This document shows positions 42,866 through 54,205 of a stretch of DNA of 64,000 nucleotides, one piece after another; the first letter of the stretch is position 1, and each line of letters begins with the position of its first letter. Position numbers and translations under genes: made by a program. The DNA is from Neofusicoccum parvum (taxonomy: Eukaryota; Ascomycota; Dothideomycetes; Botryosphaeriales; Botryosphaeriaceae). The notes under the pieces were generated by a model. The model ran no database searches. It had not been told where the DNA came from and saw nothing but the letters and a program-made list of their open reading frames with translations. The DNA lies in the NCBI GenBank assembly GCA_020912385.1, contig CP087207.1, forward strand, positions 1,426,001-1,490,000. Direction: 5' to 3'.

Positions 42866-44303
42866 TTTGGCAGCAAGGAATGACAGCAGCAGCAACCACA
42901 AAAGAGCGACAACAGGCGGCGGTTAGAGAGAGAGGATATCCACCCCGTGGTAGGCCTAAGCCGTACTTATATAGCACAGAGCTCCCAACTACAACAGACA
43001 GCTGCCAAGCTGAGTATTTCCAAGCGCTTTGCAATCACTGACCTCGTCATGGCAACGCTCGTATTGCAGAGGGCAAGCGGAGCCACCCGAAGCCAGAGGA
43101 ACACTGCCTCTTGCCTAGAGCAGGACCGCATGATTGTTGTGGCCAAGAGATGCTCCGATTGTCGGTGGCTTGGCGTGGCATGTCATTGAGGCAGGCAGCG
43201 AGTCAAGCGAAGGCCCGCATCGACGCAGGTACCGGATGTAAAGCCAGGCGACCGGTCCGGCGGTGCCTGGAAAGACTCCGGCACATGCTTAATCTGGAAA
43301 GCCGGCCGCAAAGCGCGGCGACCGCGGAGCGTGTGGGAAAGAGCGAGATGGGGGACATTAAAGGAGGATGGCGAAGACTCGGAGAAACGCAGGATGTGGC
43401 ACTGGCGGGCTTTGGCGCTCTGGGGACTGGGGAGACTGGGGAACACCCGCCGAGCAAAGCCAGGAAACAAGCACGTTTCGAGGTTGAGTGGGGAGTGGGG
43501 ACTGATTAAACGCAGGCGCTTCCACGGCAGTCCGGGTGTCCGGTTCGTGCATGCACCTAACAGAAGCTTAGTTGTATGCATATCATCGGCGCCAGTATAC
43601 ATCGCGGGCCTGCGGGCAGCCTTCCTATCAGGGAGGGAGGCTCTGAAGGAAGGGCGGTAGCCGAGTCGGATGGAGCAGCTGGCTGAGGTCGCATACGTCG
43701 GGCTGCCTTTCTGAGCGCGGTGGTCCGAAACGGCAGCCCTGAGTCGTGCTCCTGGCCGCATGGGTCGCTCGTTACGAGATTTTTTCGCGAATCGCAATGA
43801 TGATCGCAGCAGGAGATGGGGGGTCGTCGACAGCGCGCCGGGCCTGAATGTTCGTCGTCTGGCGATGACTAAAGCGTGAGCGGAAGTCTTCCGTTCCGCC
43901 TGCCGGTCGAATCCCACCCGAGCTCACGACTGGGCTTCTGTAGTAGAAACTCAATGTGTAAGAGTAGCGCAGGCGATTCTGATCTCTCTCAGCAGCCACT
44001 CAGCAGTGCGCCGCAAAAGAAATGGATGCACAAGAGTTTCTTCAACCGCCAGGACGCGTGAAGAACGTAAAGCCCCTACACAGCCAGCTGAAGCATCCAT
44101 CCGCATAACGTTGGGATTGCAGCACAAGGCCTTCTATATCCGGATGACCGCTTCTACTACCCACCGAAAAGATTCATGTCAGCTGAGGTCGTCCACTTCT
44201 TTCGCGACCCACTGTACACTTTTGTCAGGTCCTGGTAGCACACGGGGCCGAGTTCGAGAAAAGCCGGTCAAGACGGAGGCTGGCAGCGAAGCTGTCAGCC
44301 TCG
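42866..44303. other. 1.4-kb intergenic region, no gene seen
   Basis: Open frames overlap on both strands without family resemblance. A degraded foldback element lies at 44085-44158 and a small perfect stem (CGTGAGC/GCTCACG) at 43875-43928. The proximal part should contain the oxidase promoter. Confidence 0.4.
44085..44158. repeat. Degraded copy of the foldback element
   Basis: Left arm AGCTGAAGCATCCATCCGC and right arm ATCCGGATGACCGCTTCTACT can be aligned to the elements at 38828 and 41106, and to each other with about two thirds matches. Overall size (about 74 bp) is the same. Confidence 0.45.
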
Positions 44304-44377
44304 CTGTCAACCTCCTGATTGCACGAAGACGAGCTCCCGTAACAGTCAGACGCGCTAGCCAATTGCGCCACGGAGGA
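44304..44377 (-). pseudogene. Truncated tRNA-Asn copy (5' 74 nt, inverted)
   Basis: The minus strand repeats the first 74 nt of the tRNA at 44536-44629, including its intron and anticodon arm, without a visible change. The identity stops inside the T stem (after GACAG), so T loop and 3' acceptor strand are missing. The upstream flank is also shared. Confidence 0.7.
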
Positions 44378-44609
44378 TGAAATTTGCAATTTCGGTGGAT
44401 CCAGTTGGTGTTGGAGTGGTAGGTGTTGCATTTACTGTGGTAGCATTTTTTAAGTATATAAACACATGGCTATGCTCTGACCCTCACCAACGTGCCACTC
44501 CAGCAAAACTGGATCCTCCGAAATTGCAAATTTCATCCTCCGTGGCGCAATTGGCTAGCGCGTCTGACTGTTACGGGAGCTCGTCTTCGTGCAATCAGGA
44601 GGTTGACAG
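44304..44609. repeat. Large inverted repeat containing the tRNA
   Basis: Arm 44304-44419 on one strand is nearly identical to arm 44495-44609 on the other, leaving a 75-nt spacer that contains TATATAAA. The arms could form a stem of about 115 bp. Confidence 0.7.
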
Positions 44610-44629
44610 TTCAAGCCTGTCCGGGGGAG
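44536..44629 (+). tRNA. tRNA-Asn(GTT) with a 20-nt intron
   Basis: The acceptor stem TCCTCCG pairs with CGGGGGA (one T-G pair). The D arm is GCGC-AATTGGCTA-GCGC. The anticodon stem TCTGA/TCAGG encloses the loop CTGTTAA after removal of an intron at 44574-44593, which sits at the canonical position after base 37. The T arm is GACAG-TTCAAGC-CTGTC. The anticodon GTT (44570-44572) reads Asn codons. A T-run a few bases downstream fits Pol III termination. Confidence 0.85.
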
Positions 44630-45311
44630 CTTCTTTTTGCCTTTTGCATCCCTGGTCTCTGCCGTGGGCCTATGCAGCCCTCATCGTGCCGGACCAGAGC
44701 AGTCAGGGCGTTCAGAGCGAGATTCAAAATGGAACGTTGCAATAAACCATCAAAGCTCAACAGCGAAAGGACATCCTCTTTTGCCTCGGGCACCAGAAGC
44801 AGGATCTGGTTGCCAGTTCTGGTTGCCAGATCTGAGAGCACTGTTGATCTCCTCGCAGTGGAGACGCCGACCAAGCAAGCGCTCTCCCATGCGCACCGGC
44901 GGACAGACGTCCCGGGCGCCGCGCCGGGAGTTTTGGACAGGTGCCGCAGGAGGCACGTCTTCCTGAATCTCAAAGTCATTTCGAAAGCCCCACTCGATAC
45001 GGGAGAATGATTGTACTGCACACTGCGGAAGCAGCAGCTTGGCAATTATACTGTAGCGGTGAGCCCTAGCCGATGGGATAGCAACAGTGTAGTAGCGCCC
45101 ACACACATCTCCCAGCCTAGTCCGTGCTATCATGATTCCTTCATACGCCGAACAAGATGCCCATCCTTTCCCTTTTAATGCACTCCCGAAAAACATACGC
45201 TTCGTGCTTCCCTCAAAAGCCTGCTGTGGCAGCAGATAGCAAAACAAAGTCGTGTCAAAACGCCACCCATGCAGGTGCAGATTCCCCTCCTCGACCCAAC
45301 AGACTACAAGT
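44630..45311. other. Intergenic, no gene seen
   Basis: These 682 bp lie between the tRNA and the MAU2 stop codon. No coding or RNA signal is recognised. Confidence 0.45.
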
Positions 45312-47801
45312 CTATCGTGGCTCTCTCAACGGCGCAGGCAGGTGAGGCAGTAAAGCCTCGGCTTCCTGACGCGCCTGTACAGCTTGCTGCGCCTCGCCAC
45401 GCTTCTCGTACGTGTCCGCCAACATGTGGTCCGCCACGCATTGCCAGAGCCGGTTTCCTGCTCTCTTCGACAGCACTCTCCCTGCTTTGGCGCTCTTCTC
45501 CGTCTGGTCGCCAATGATGTTGGTGAAGAAAGCTGCCGTCATGTAGTTCATGCAGATGCACAGTAGCTGGTTGTTGGCTATGGCCTTCGCGGCGTGCAGT
45601 GCCATCTGAATGCACTGCTTCATCTTGATAATGGATGAATCCTTCCCTTGCGTCGTTGCCTTCAACATCTGGAATGCCGAGATCATGGAAAGATTCGGAT
45701 GGTTTTGGCACTGCGGCTCAATGCGCTTCAACAAGTCTTCTGCCTCGGAGTGTTTGGGGTGAGTGGGAGAGCGGATCATCAACAGCGTGTTCATGATGGC
45801 CAGGATGCTCAAATCTGCTTGTGCCGTGCGCTGCGCAGGTGTTGCGGCGGCGTAGAGCATGCGGAAGTGGCCAAGTGCCTTGTCAATGTTTCCACAACCT
45901 TGCTCTATCACACCGTTGAGGTAAATCGCGAAGCGGGTCATGGATGCCCTGCGGTCGTCTGAGAATGTCGGGGCGGCTTGATCGAGAGCAGACAGATGCG
46001 TCCGCGCCGTTTTCCAATCCGACTTATTGCAGGCCATGAAACACTGATAGAGACGGAAATGCCAATCCAAGGATCGGTGCCATTCCATGCGCGACGATGC
46101 TCCGGTAATCGAGGTGGGGGTGCGATCTGGTACGCTGAGGGTTTCTGGGAGACTTTAGCAAAGCAGGACGGCAGGCCTGGTCTTTTCTAGGTGCCAAATA
46201 CCTCTAGTTAGTTTGAGGCCTTCCTTGAGATAACTCTCGGCCTTGTCCTCAGTGGGATTCTTCAACAGGGCAGTCACGCCACTGAGGTAGTACCCAAGCA
46301 TCCACAAATCCCTCCGCCGCATCCACGAAATCGACAAGCGGTCTCTCCCATCCACGTTCTTCTGGAAGATCCCTCCAGTCATTCCGGTGAGCTGGGCGCT
46401 TGGACTTCGTTGTATTAATATAGAGAACGTGCCATCATCTCTGGTGTTGTCCGTATTTACAGCGCTGTCCATGATGGCCTGCAAGTCGCGCATTTTGTTG
46501 ACAGCCTGGTCGGGCTTGTAGCTTTGCAGGTTGCATGCTAGGTCGATGAGATCCAGCAAAGCCACCATCTGACCTAGTTCATCCACGGTCAATTGCAACT
46601 GGAAGCTTCGTGCTGATGCGATTGCACGTTGTGCTTGCTCGATACTGTCAGAATTCATAAGACGCAAATAGATCATAGCCAGCATGGTCGTGCTGGCAAC
46701 ATAGATAGCAAGGTCACCCAGTTTCTCGGACAGGGACGAGACTTCGTGAAGCGTGTGTACGGCTGCGGTGAGATCTGCATGTGAGCCCGATTGCATACAT
46801 ATCGAAGCTCGAAGAAGTCGGAAGGCGTATATCCACACCACGTGTTGGTACCTGTAAGATTTGATTAGCAGACTCCGAGTGTGGAATGGGGAGCCTTACA
46901 TTTCGGCGTACTGGATCACGCCGTCAATCGACTTGAAGGCAGCCGCGTGGTTTGTCTTGAACACAGATCGGACGAGCAGATGCTGCATGGTGTATTTCAG
47001 GTCCAGCATGCGGTGCCTCTCACAAAGCGTGATGCCTTTGCTCAATATCTCTTCTGCCTCTATGGTGTTTTCTGTCTCTTCATGTAGCAGCGTTGCATAC
47101 CTCAAGATCAGCGCTGCCTCGGCACGCGGATGCATGCGAAAGTTCTTGAGTAGCGTTTCCATACATCCTAAACCAGTCGACATGAGCTTGTAGTACTTGT
47201 CCTCGTCCGACTGTCGGCGTGACAAGGCTACGGTCGACCCCATGGCATGGGCAGCAGCCACATACTCATCCGCGAGCGAAACGAGAAGCTGCTGGTTATC
47301 TAGCGGAGGCGGCGAGGTCGGGTTCGGGCGAGGTATTTGCACTTGGACCGTCGGCTGGCGCGGGGGTGACGCGGCCGGTGGGTTGGCGGGGGAAAAGGTG
47401 CGTTGCTGTTGAGGCTGCTGCGGGCGAGGAGGATGCACAGGTGACGGCGCGTGGTGCGGAGGGTACTGCGCGGGCGGTGGGGCGTATCGCTGGAACTGCT
47501 GTTGCGGTTGCTGGGGGTGTTGCAGCATCGGCTGCTGGGGCGACCGCTGCGGGATCATGACCATGGGATGGCCTGGTTGACGCCGAGGCTGTAGAGGCCC
47601 AGGCGGCTGAGCGTACGGATTGTGCTGCTGCTGCGCGGCGAGATAGGCGCCGGGTGAGCCAGCGACGGGAGCCGAGACCGGCGAGCCATGCATCTGAGGA
47701 TAGCCGGCGGGCTGTTGCTGTTGCTGGTAACCCTGCGGAGGCGGCCGCGGAGGCCCGTAGCCGCCGGGCGGCGGCTGCTGGTGTGGGTGGTAGTACTGCA
47801 T
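45312..47801 (-). CDS. MAU2: Cohesin-loading factor Mau2/Scc4
   Basis: Exons 47801-46900, 46851-46202 and 46144-45312 encode 794 residues. Mau2/Scc4 partners Scc2/NIPBL to load cohesin on chromosomes. About the first 165 residues are a Pro/Gln-rich, probably disordered extension (MQYYHPHQQPPPGGYGPP and similar). The TPR superhelix then begins near LLVSLADEYVAAAHAMG. Typical segments include HPRAEAALILRYATLLHEET, MLDLKYTMQHLLVRSVFKTN, and near the C terminus LCICMNYMTAAFFTNIIGDQ. Fungal Mau2 proteins commonly carry such Q/P-rich N termini. Introns are 48 and 57 nt. Confidence 0.9.
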
Positions 47802-48226
47802 GCCGGGCAGAGGCGATGACGGGCTATATGGGCTTTTTCATGGTGCAGGTGTCGCGGTCTGGGTATGATGCGGGTCGCGAAGCGCGAATGGCGGCGGGAG
47901 ACGTGACGGGCTTGGCATCGAGCCCGTCGCAGCTGATGCGAGGCGTGGGGAGAGGCGCCATTGGCTGCGCAGACGCGCGCTTGCGCCGCGCGGACCGAGG
48001 CTCGCGGTACGGCCGCTGCGGGCCTGAAGAAACGCCCACAAGAGCACAGAGCGGAGCGCTGACTGCGCGATTGACCGCGCCGATTGCCGCATGGATCGAC
48101 TGACTTGTCTTGCGCCGCCACTTTCCTCATGCAAAAGCCACGGCGCCGCTGCTCCACCCTCGTTCTTCCCTCTCTCTCCGTCGCTGCTCACCACCCCCGA
48201 GCCTCACGCCCGGCCAACCGGCAGCC
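47802..48226. promoter_or_regulatory. MAU2-EHT1-like divergent promoter
   Basis: A GC-rich 425-bp spacer between the two start codons. No strong TATA element or factor site stands out. Confidence 0.4.
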
Positions 48227-49862
48227 ATGTTTGATCTTTCCTGGGTGCTGGGACGCGCTAGAGTCTCCTTCACCAATTGTGCCAAACCAGTGACGATTGT
48301 TACCAAGTCTGGCCAATCTGTCCCTCTGCCGGATTTGGTCAAGGATGTGACGCCGCCATGCCACCTCAACCCGCTGTTGTTCAACGGCCATCTGCAAACC
48401 GCATACACAGGTTGGGCCGTCCTCTCGTCGTGAAGTGCCGCCACTGACCCAGAACCCCCTGCAGTGGTGAAAGGCTACGATATCCCTGTCATTTACAAGC
48501 GAAAAGTATTCACCTCGAACAACCCGGCCGTTCCGGGTAGCTTTGCTGTGGACTTTGTCCATCGTATTGCGTCTGAAGCGGTTGACTCCTCGTTGCCTCC
48601 CCGGACAACCTACTTCACCGAGCAAGAGTTTGGCGAAATTGGCTCTGATGACAGCAAGCCCATGCTCGTCACCCTTCACGGCCTGGCAGGTGGCAGCAAT
48701 GAAATTTATTTGCGCCATGTTCTCGCTCCTCTGACCACCGAAGAGGGTGGCTGGGAAGCCTGTGTAGTCAACTCTAGGGGATGTGCTATGAGCAAAATCA
48801 CCTCCAACGTTCTTTACAATGCCCGTGCAACGTGGGATGTAAGACAGGTTGTGAACTGGCTCAGAGAGAAGTTCCCTAACAGACCTCTCTTTGGCATTGG
48901 CTTCTCCCTTGGCGCCAACATCATGACGAATGTGAGTGCTGTTCTCCTTAAAATGATTGTAGGATCTGACAGGTGCTATAGTACTTGGGAGAAGAGGGTG
49001 ATGGCTGCCAGCTCAAGGCAGCTGTCGTTTGCTCAAACCCCTGGAATCTGGACGTCTCCTCCCAGGCCTTGAAGAATTCATGGATGGGATTAAACGTCTA
49101 CCAGAAGGCTATGGGAAGTAGTATGAGGAGGTTGTTCGAGAGGTGAGTGCCTCTCTATAGGGCTGCAAACCGTGAGAGGCACTGACACGCTTTCAGGCAT
49201 GCCGAAGCAATCGAAAAGAACCCAAATATCGACTCTGAGGAAGTCAGGAGATGTGTTTATCTCTACGAATTTGACAGGTATACCGCGATTCTATTATTGT
49301 AGCCTGAGATTCTGACTTGCTATGGTAGAGCTGTGCAGTGTGGAAGCTGGGGATACCCCACAGAAAATGCCTACTACCGCGATGCTTCTTCCTGCGACTC
49401 CATGCTGGCTATCAGGATCCCCTTCCTCGCCATCAACGCTCAAGACGACCCGGTATGGATTGCTGTCTCAACATTTGTCTTCTAACCATTGACCCTGGTT
49501 TTGCTGACCGGCAAAATAGATTTCCGTGAACGAAGCCATTCCGTATGATGAATTTAAGCAGAACCCGTACGCCGTGCTCTGTGCTACTTCTCTCGGTGGT
49601 CACCTCAGCTGGTTCCAGAGCAATGGTGACCGTTGGTTTGCGAAGGCTGTAGGAATCCCCATAATACTGTCCAGACCGTACGTGAGGCTGACTTTAATAG
49701 GCCGATGCATTCCTGAAAAAGATGGCCGAAGATGTGGATTTTGACGCCACGCAGAATCTCAATACACAAAACGCCAACGGTACCGCAGATGGCAGGAGCA
49801 GGGCGTTTGTTTTCGAACCGATGCGCCGCAAATTGCACATCCCGAAAGACCACGCCGAGTAA
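48227..49862 (+). CDS. Alpha/beta hydrolase of the EHT1/EEB1 (YheT/ABHD1-3) family
   Basis: Seven exons, 48227-48410, 48465-48931, 48982-49142, 49197-49277, 49329-49452, 49520-49648 and 49701-49862, encode 435 residues. Yeast relatives act as medium-chain ethyl-ester synthases/esterases. Family landmarks are HLNPLLFNGHLQTAYT near the N terminus, the oxyanion-side TLHGLAGGSNE, the VVNSRGCAMS segment, nucleophile elbow GIGFSLGANIM, the Asp in LAINAQDDP, and the His in SLGGHLSWFQ. No signal peptide is evident. Substrate chain length cannot be predicted. It converges on LOC1 with 144 bp between stop codons. Confidence 0.9.
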
Positions 49863-50006
49863 ATGTTGGATTACGATTTTGTAGAAGCGTCCTGCAAGCT
49901 CATCGGACTTAATTTGCGGGTCTGGGTGTTGCAATCGTCAAGAGGGAACTCACTGTCTGCTTTTGCAATCGCAGGCGGGGAATCATAGATTAGAATAGAC
50001 AAGAGC

Positions 50007-50898
50007 TCAACCGAAAGACACCCTCTTCCTTGGTTTGAAAGACTTTTTAGATGCAGAGTTTTCTTTCTTCTCAGGCACATCGTCCGACTTGGACTTGCGC
50101 TTCTTCCGCAGAGAGTCTTTCGTCTCCTCCTAACAATCTGTCAGCAAAATCGAGCATGTTGTAGCCACTGAGGACGCTTACGAGTTTCTCGCGCTTCTTG
50201 TCCGAGCGAGCCTCGGCCTCCTTCTTCCTCGCCTCTCGTATCTCCTCCATTTGTCTCGCCTTCATCATCTTCGACTCGATCTGGCCCTCCTTCTCGGCGT
50301 TCACCATGGCGAGGATGGTCATCATGCTCTCCTAAATGTTTGTCAGTCATATTTGTGCAAGCTGCAGCCAAGGTAGCCTCCTTGAGCAAGCACGTGTAAG
50401 CCCAACCGGCTTACCATCATAAGCCTGAAGCAGCAAAGAATGAACTCGCGAAACTCGGGCGAAAAGCCGGAAAAGACGAAGACCAGGATCAGTGGCTGCG
50501 CGGAGTTCTCTGGCGAGCGTCCTCCGTCGACGACGGTGCGAATAGTGCTTGCTGCAATCTGAGGTGATGTAGCCGGTTGGTGCCCGCTTTGCTCAAGGAG
50601 GAAAAAGCCGCGCACTGGGTGGTGGTAGCACGCGTACCTGGTCATCCACGAAAACCTTGCCCTTCTTCTTGCCCTTGGGCTTCTGGACGCCGGCAGGGGT
50701 GATCATGTTGAGCTTGGGGATTCCAAGCTCCTCCTCGGTGTAGGTCCTCTTCTTCTTCTTCTTCTGATCGACTTTTGCGGTGCCGGCCGAGGTGTGGGTT
50801 TTCGACTTCGAAGGCTTCGAAGGCTTCGCGCGCTTGGCGCTCAAGGTGCCTGGGTTGACGGCACCCGATTTGGGCTTCTGCGACTTGATCGGGGCCAT
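50007..50898 (-). CDS. LOC1: 60S ribosome assembly and mRNA-localisation protein Loc1
   Basis: Exons 50898-50638, 50331-50182 and 50129-50007 encode 177 residues. Loc1 is a small, very basic nucleolar protein needed for 60S maturation and, in yeast, ASH1 mRNA localisation. The N-terminal half is Lys/Ser/Pro-rich with a Lys6 run followed by [20 protein letters not shown]. The central helix [20 protein letters not shown] is the family hallmark. The Lys/Arg-rich tail includes [14 protein letters not shown]. Intron 1 is unusually long here (306 nt) and itself contains an open frame. The gene is divergent from VPS68 (297 bp). Confidence 0.88.
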
Positions 50899-51195
50899 GG
50901 CGACGGGTTGCGATGCGAAAGGCGGTGGGAGAAGAAATCTCGAAGGAGCGGGCGGACTTTGGCCGCGGCGATTGCTAGGGCACGGGCACCTCGGCTCGTG
51001 CCTGTAGTCTTGGCGCGCCTGTTCAGCTTGCGCGGGCCAGGCCGCGACAGCAGCAACCCAAGCGCCCACCACCGAACCGCCGTCATCGTCACCTCCGCCT
51101 GCACCAGCCCTGCGCATCACACCTCACGAAGCTCCTGCCGCGCCGTTCGACCCGTCCGTCTCTCCTCGCACCCGCGCCCACGATACTCTCCAAGC

Positions 51196-51875
51196 ATGTC
51201 GAGCCACCGGTTGTTCCGCTTCCCCAAGCCCCAATGGCTTAACAGCGCCAATACGCGCACCGCCGGTGTCTACTCGGCAGGCGCGCTGGTATGCAGCCTC
51301 TGACTATACACCGCTTAGTGCAGGATGGCTCATGATCTCCGCAGTTCTCCCTCGGATTCTTCTTCTTCATCGATGCCGCCGCTTACTCAAAGTCTGCCAA
51401 GAACGGCTCCGATGTCCACATCACATTCGTCGACTGGATCCCGGCCATCTGCTCTGCCCTCGGTATGCTGGTCATCAACAGCATTGACAAGTCCAGGCTG
51501 AGCGCCGACAGCTTCAGCTATTCTGGGAATGGCGTCGCGTGGAAGGCTAAGCTGGTTCTGTTCCTCGGGTTTGCTCTTATGGCTGGAGGCTTGGCTGGCA
51601 GCGTGGTATGTGGCCCTCCCGGAAACTTCAAGAATACGCGTGTGCTAATCACGGCTCTGTGAATAGACTGTCATGGTGCTCAAATACGTTGTCCCGAACT
51701 ACACCTTCCCCACTCTCTGGTTTGGAGTCTCCAATGTCGTTGCAAATGCGCTTATCATGATCAGGTATGTAAGATTAATCACGCACAAGGAGTTTATTAA
51801 CCAGTCTCTAGTTCTGCTATTCTTTGGGTCGTGCAGAATATGGAAGACGAGTACACCTACAACCTCGCACTGTAA
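51196..51875 (+). CDS. VPS68: Endosomal sorting protein Vps68 (TMEM50/UPF0220)
   Basis: Exons 51196-51288, 51345-51605, 51667-51764 and 51812-51875 encode 171 residues, the usual length. Four hydrophobic helices are visible (about residues 25-45, 57-73, 98-118 and 135-160). The N terminus carries RFPKPQWLN, and the chain includes DWIPAICSALGMLVINSID and ends in an acidic segment after WVVQNMEDEY. In yeast Vps68 forms a complex with Vps55 that promotes late-endosome-to-vacuole transport. Its partner gene VPS55 lies immediately downstream on the opposite strand. Confidence 0.92.
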
Positions 51876-52352
51876 GCCAACGAACAAAGCATCAGGTGTT
51901 TGTATCAGCTGGGGTAGAAAGTTTGGCGCTACGGATTGCTTTCACAAAGTTGATGTATGATTAGAAAGCTATGATTTTATGCAGTGATTGGGTAACTCAA
52001 TTTGGCTCCGCTCGTCCCGAATACGCAGACTCAAACTGTCGCGTGACGTCAGATGCGAGGAATGCTGGCAACATTCAAGTCTCGCCGTTCACTTCATACA
52101 ACGCCTCAGATCTACGAGTGAATTTAGGGACTCGAAAACGGCTCAGCAGGTATTAGAGACCCCATGAAGATAGCTCCGCCAAGTGCATCAAACATAAAAC
52201 ATTCGTTGCTCCAATTTTCCCCTCCGTCGATGGTGTGAATACAGGAGAAGACCACTAAATACGCCATGCCTCCAGCGCTAGAATCTAATATACAAGATCC
52301 CACAAACAACCAAGGCAAGGAACCCGGAATGAAAACGGGCCAGCCGTGCCGT
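51876..52352. other. Convergent spacer between VPS68 and VPS55
   Basis: These 477 bp separate the stops of the two genes and should hold both 3' UTRs. No other gene is seen. Confidence 0.5.
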
Positions 52353-52916
52353 TTAAAACTCCTCGTCCTCCTGGAAAAACATGGTGAAACTTATAATCGT
52401 GCCGTAGATAAGAAGACCTCCGATGATGGACATGACCATGGCGGACGAGGAAATAAGAGCGCAGTGGGCGAGAAGGGCGGGCAGAGCTACAAAGATGAGG
52501 AGTGTTGCGTTAGCAAAGGGTAACTCGTAAAGCTTGGCCAGAGGTTGGCTGGTGGGGCAACCCGCGCAGCCAGGCAGGCTTCGAACACGTACCAATACCC
52601 ATGACAACCAGGAAACCAGTCAAGAAGCGACCGAAATCGATGACGGCGCTGCTAGAGCTCTCCATGAAGTCATCCGGATTGGCTGCACGGCCGCAGACCC
52701 AATTGGGCAGCGGCGCGATAACGTAGGTCGCGACGACGAGCAGCGGGAAGTAGTTGTGCCATAGCGCGCACGAGAGGATGACGAGGAGGAAGCCGATGGC
52801 CAGGACCTGTCACGCGGGGAGAGCGGTCAGCGATGGGGCATCTGGAAAGGCGCGTGCAGCAATGCGGGCGCGGTGCGTACGAAAGAAAGCGCGATGATGG
52901 TCTTGAGGCCAGCCAT
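52353..52916 (-). CDS. VPS55: Endosomal sorting protein Vps55 (LEPROT/OB-RGRP family)
   Basis: Exons 52916-52881, 52806-52593 and 52486-52353 encode 127 residues. The sequence begins MAGLKTIIALSF, then VLAIGFLLVILSCALW (helix 1), a second helix including FPLLVVATYVIAPLP, FGRFLTGFLVVMGI with ALPALLAHCALIS (helix 3), and MSIIGGLLIYGTIISFTMFF (helix 4). This is the standard four-helix Vps55/leptin-receptor-overlapping-transcript protein of late endosomes. The first coding exon has only 36 nt. The gene converges on VPS68, whose product is its complex partner in yeast. Confidence 0.95.
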
Positions 52917-53330
52917 GGTTGAGCCGGCGGGACGCTCGGGCGACGACGTGGTGGCGGTTTGCTGGATGCGGATACGTCAGACGTTGACAGGCGGCGGGAG
53001 CGCAGACTGAGCGCTCGGGATGCAGGCTGCTGGCGGGGCGTGTGCAGGCGTTGACGCTGGGCGGGTCTGGAGAAGCTGAGGGCTGGCGTAGGCGCCGGGC
53101 ACGCTGACGACGTCTAGCGCGGTCTGGCGGGCTGCGGCTCTCGCACGGATCCCTGCCCCGGTGCTGTGCTGAGCTCGGAAAGAAGCTCTGATCGGCCGCC
53201 GCGTCTGCCACGAGGTTGCCTCAGAGCTACACCACCACCAACGCCCATCCCACCCAACACCCGCCAATCCGCCTGCATCTGGCCTCCTCCTCCAAGCTCG
53301 CAGCCGATCCCCTACCCGCAGCTCGCCGCC
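52917..53330. promoter_or_regulatory. VPS55-PRE5 divergent promoter
   Basis: A GC-rich 414-bp spacer between the two start codons. I do not see an exact proteasome-associated control element (GGTGGCAAA). Confidence 0.4.
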
Positions 53331-54205
53331 ATGTTCCGCAACAACTACGACAACGATTCCGTCACATTGTACGTCCCGGCCCACGGCCACCACCAGAGCA
53401 CCGCTGACAGCTCGCAGCTCGCCCCAGGGCCGTATCTTCCAGGTCGAGTACGCACAGGAGGCCGTGAAGCAGGGTTCCGTCGTCGTCGGCGTCGTCAGCA
53501 AGACCCACGTCGTCCTGGCCGCGATCAAGGCAAGCACCCTCCGCCGTCCATTCCGAGCCAGAGCCATCACTCCGACTAACACCAGCCGCCGTGCCGCAGC
53601 GTAACGCCGAGGAGCTTTCGTCATACCAGAAGAAGATCATCCCGATAGACTCGCACTATGGCGTCGCTCTTGCCGGCCTCGCCTCGGACGCCCGTGTGCT
53701 GTCCAACTTCATGAAGCAGCAGTCGCTCGCCGCGCGCCTGACGTACGACCGGGCCATCCCGCTGGCGGAGATCACGTCGCGCATCGGCGACCGGGCGCAG
53801 TCAAACACGCAGCACTACGGCAAGCGGCCCTACGGCGTGGGCCTGCTGATCGCCGGCGTCGACCAGAAGGGCCCGCACCTGTTCGAGTTCCAGCCGTCGG
53901 GCGTGACGCAGGAGATGACGGCTTGCGGCATTGGTGCACGCAGTCAGATGGCCCGGACCTACCTAGAGCGCAACCTGGACGAGTTCGAAGCGTCGAGCCG
54001 CGAGGAGCTGATCAAGCACGCACTGCGCGCGCTCAAGGAAAGCTTGAGCCAGGACAAGGAGCTGACGGTCGACAACACGAGCATAGGCGTCGCCGGCGTC
54101 GGCGAGAACTTCAAGCTGTACGAGGGCACTGCCATCACCAACTGGCTGGAGACGACCTTCGAGAACAGGGAAAGCGGTGCGGAGGGCATGGAGGTCGACA
54201 CATAG
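53331..54205 (+). CDS. PRE5: 20S proteasome subunit alpha6
   Basis: Exons 53331-53368, 53418-53529 and 53600-54205 encode 251 residues. The N terminus [20 protein letters not shown] continues [13 protein letters not shown], the proteasome alpha-subunit signature. [20 protein letters not shown] and the acidic C terminus place it as alpha6 (PSMA1-type). Alpha subunits gate the 20S core. Intron 2 (53530-53599) has a GC donor (AAG|GCAAGC) with a CTAAC branch site and CAG acceptor, a non-canonical but known GC-AG intron. No GT donor keeps the frame there. Confidence 0.95.

Noticed and set aside
43875..43928. Possible tRNA: 7-bp stem CGTGAGC/GCTCACG and a GGTCGAATCC box
   Set aside because: Only 54 nt long, no D arm or anticodon arm can be drawn, and the T arm does not pair.
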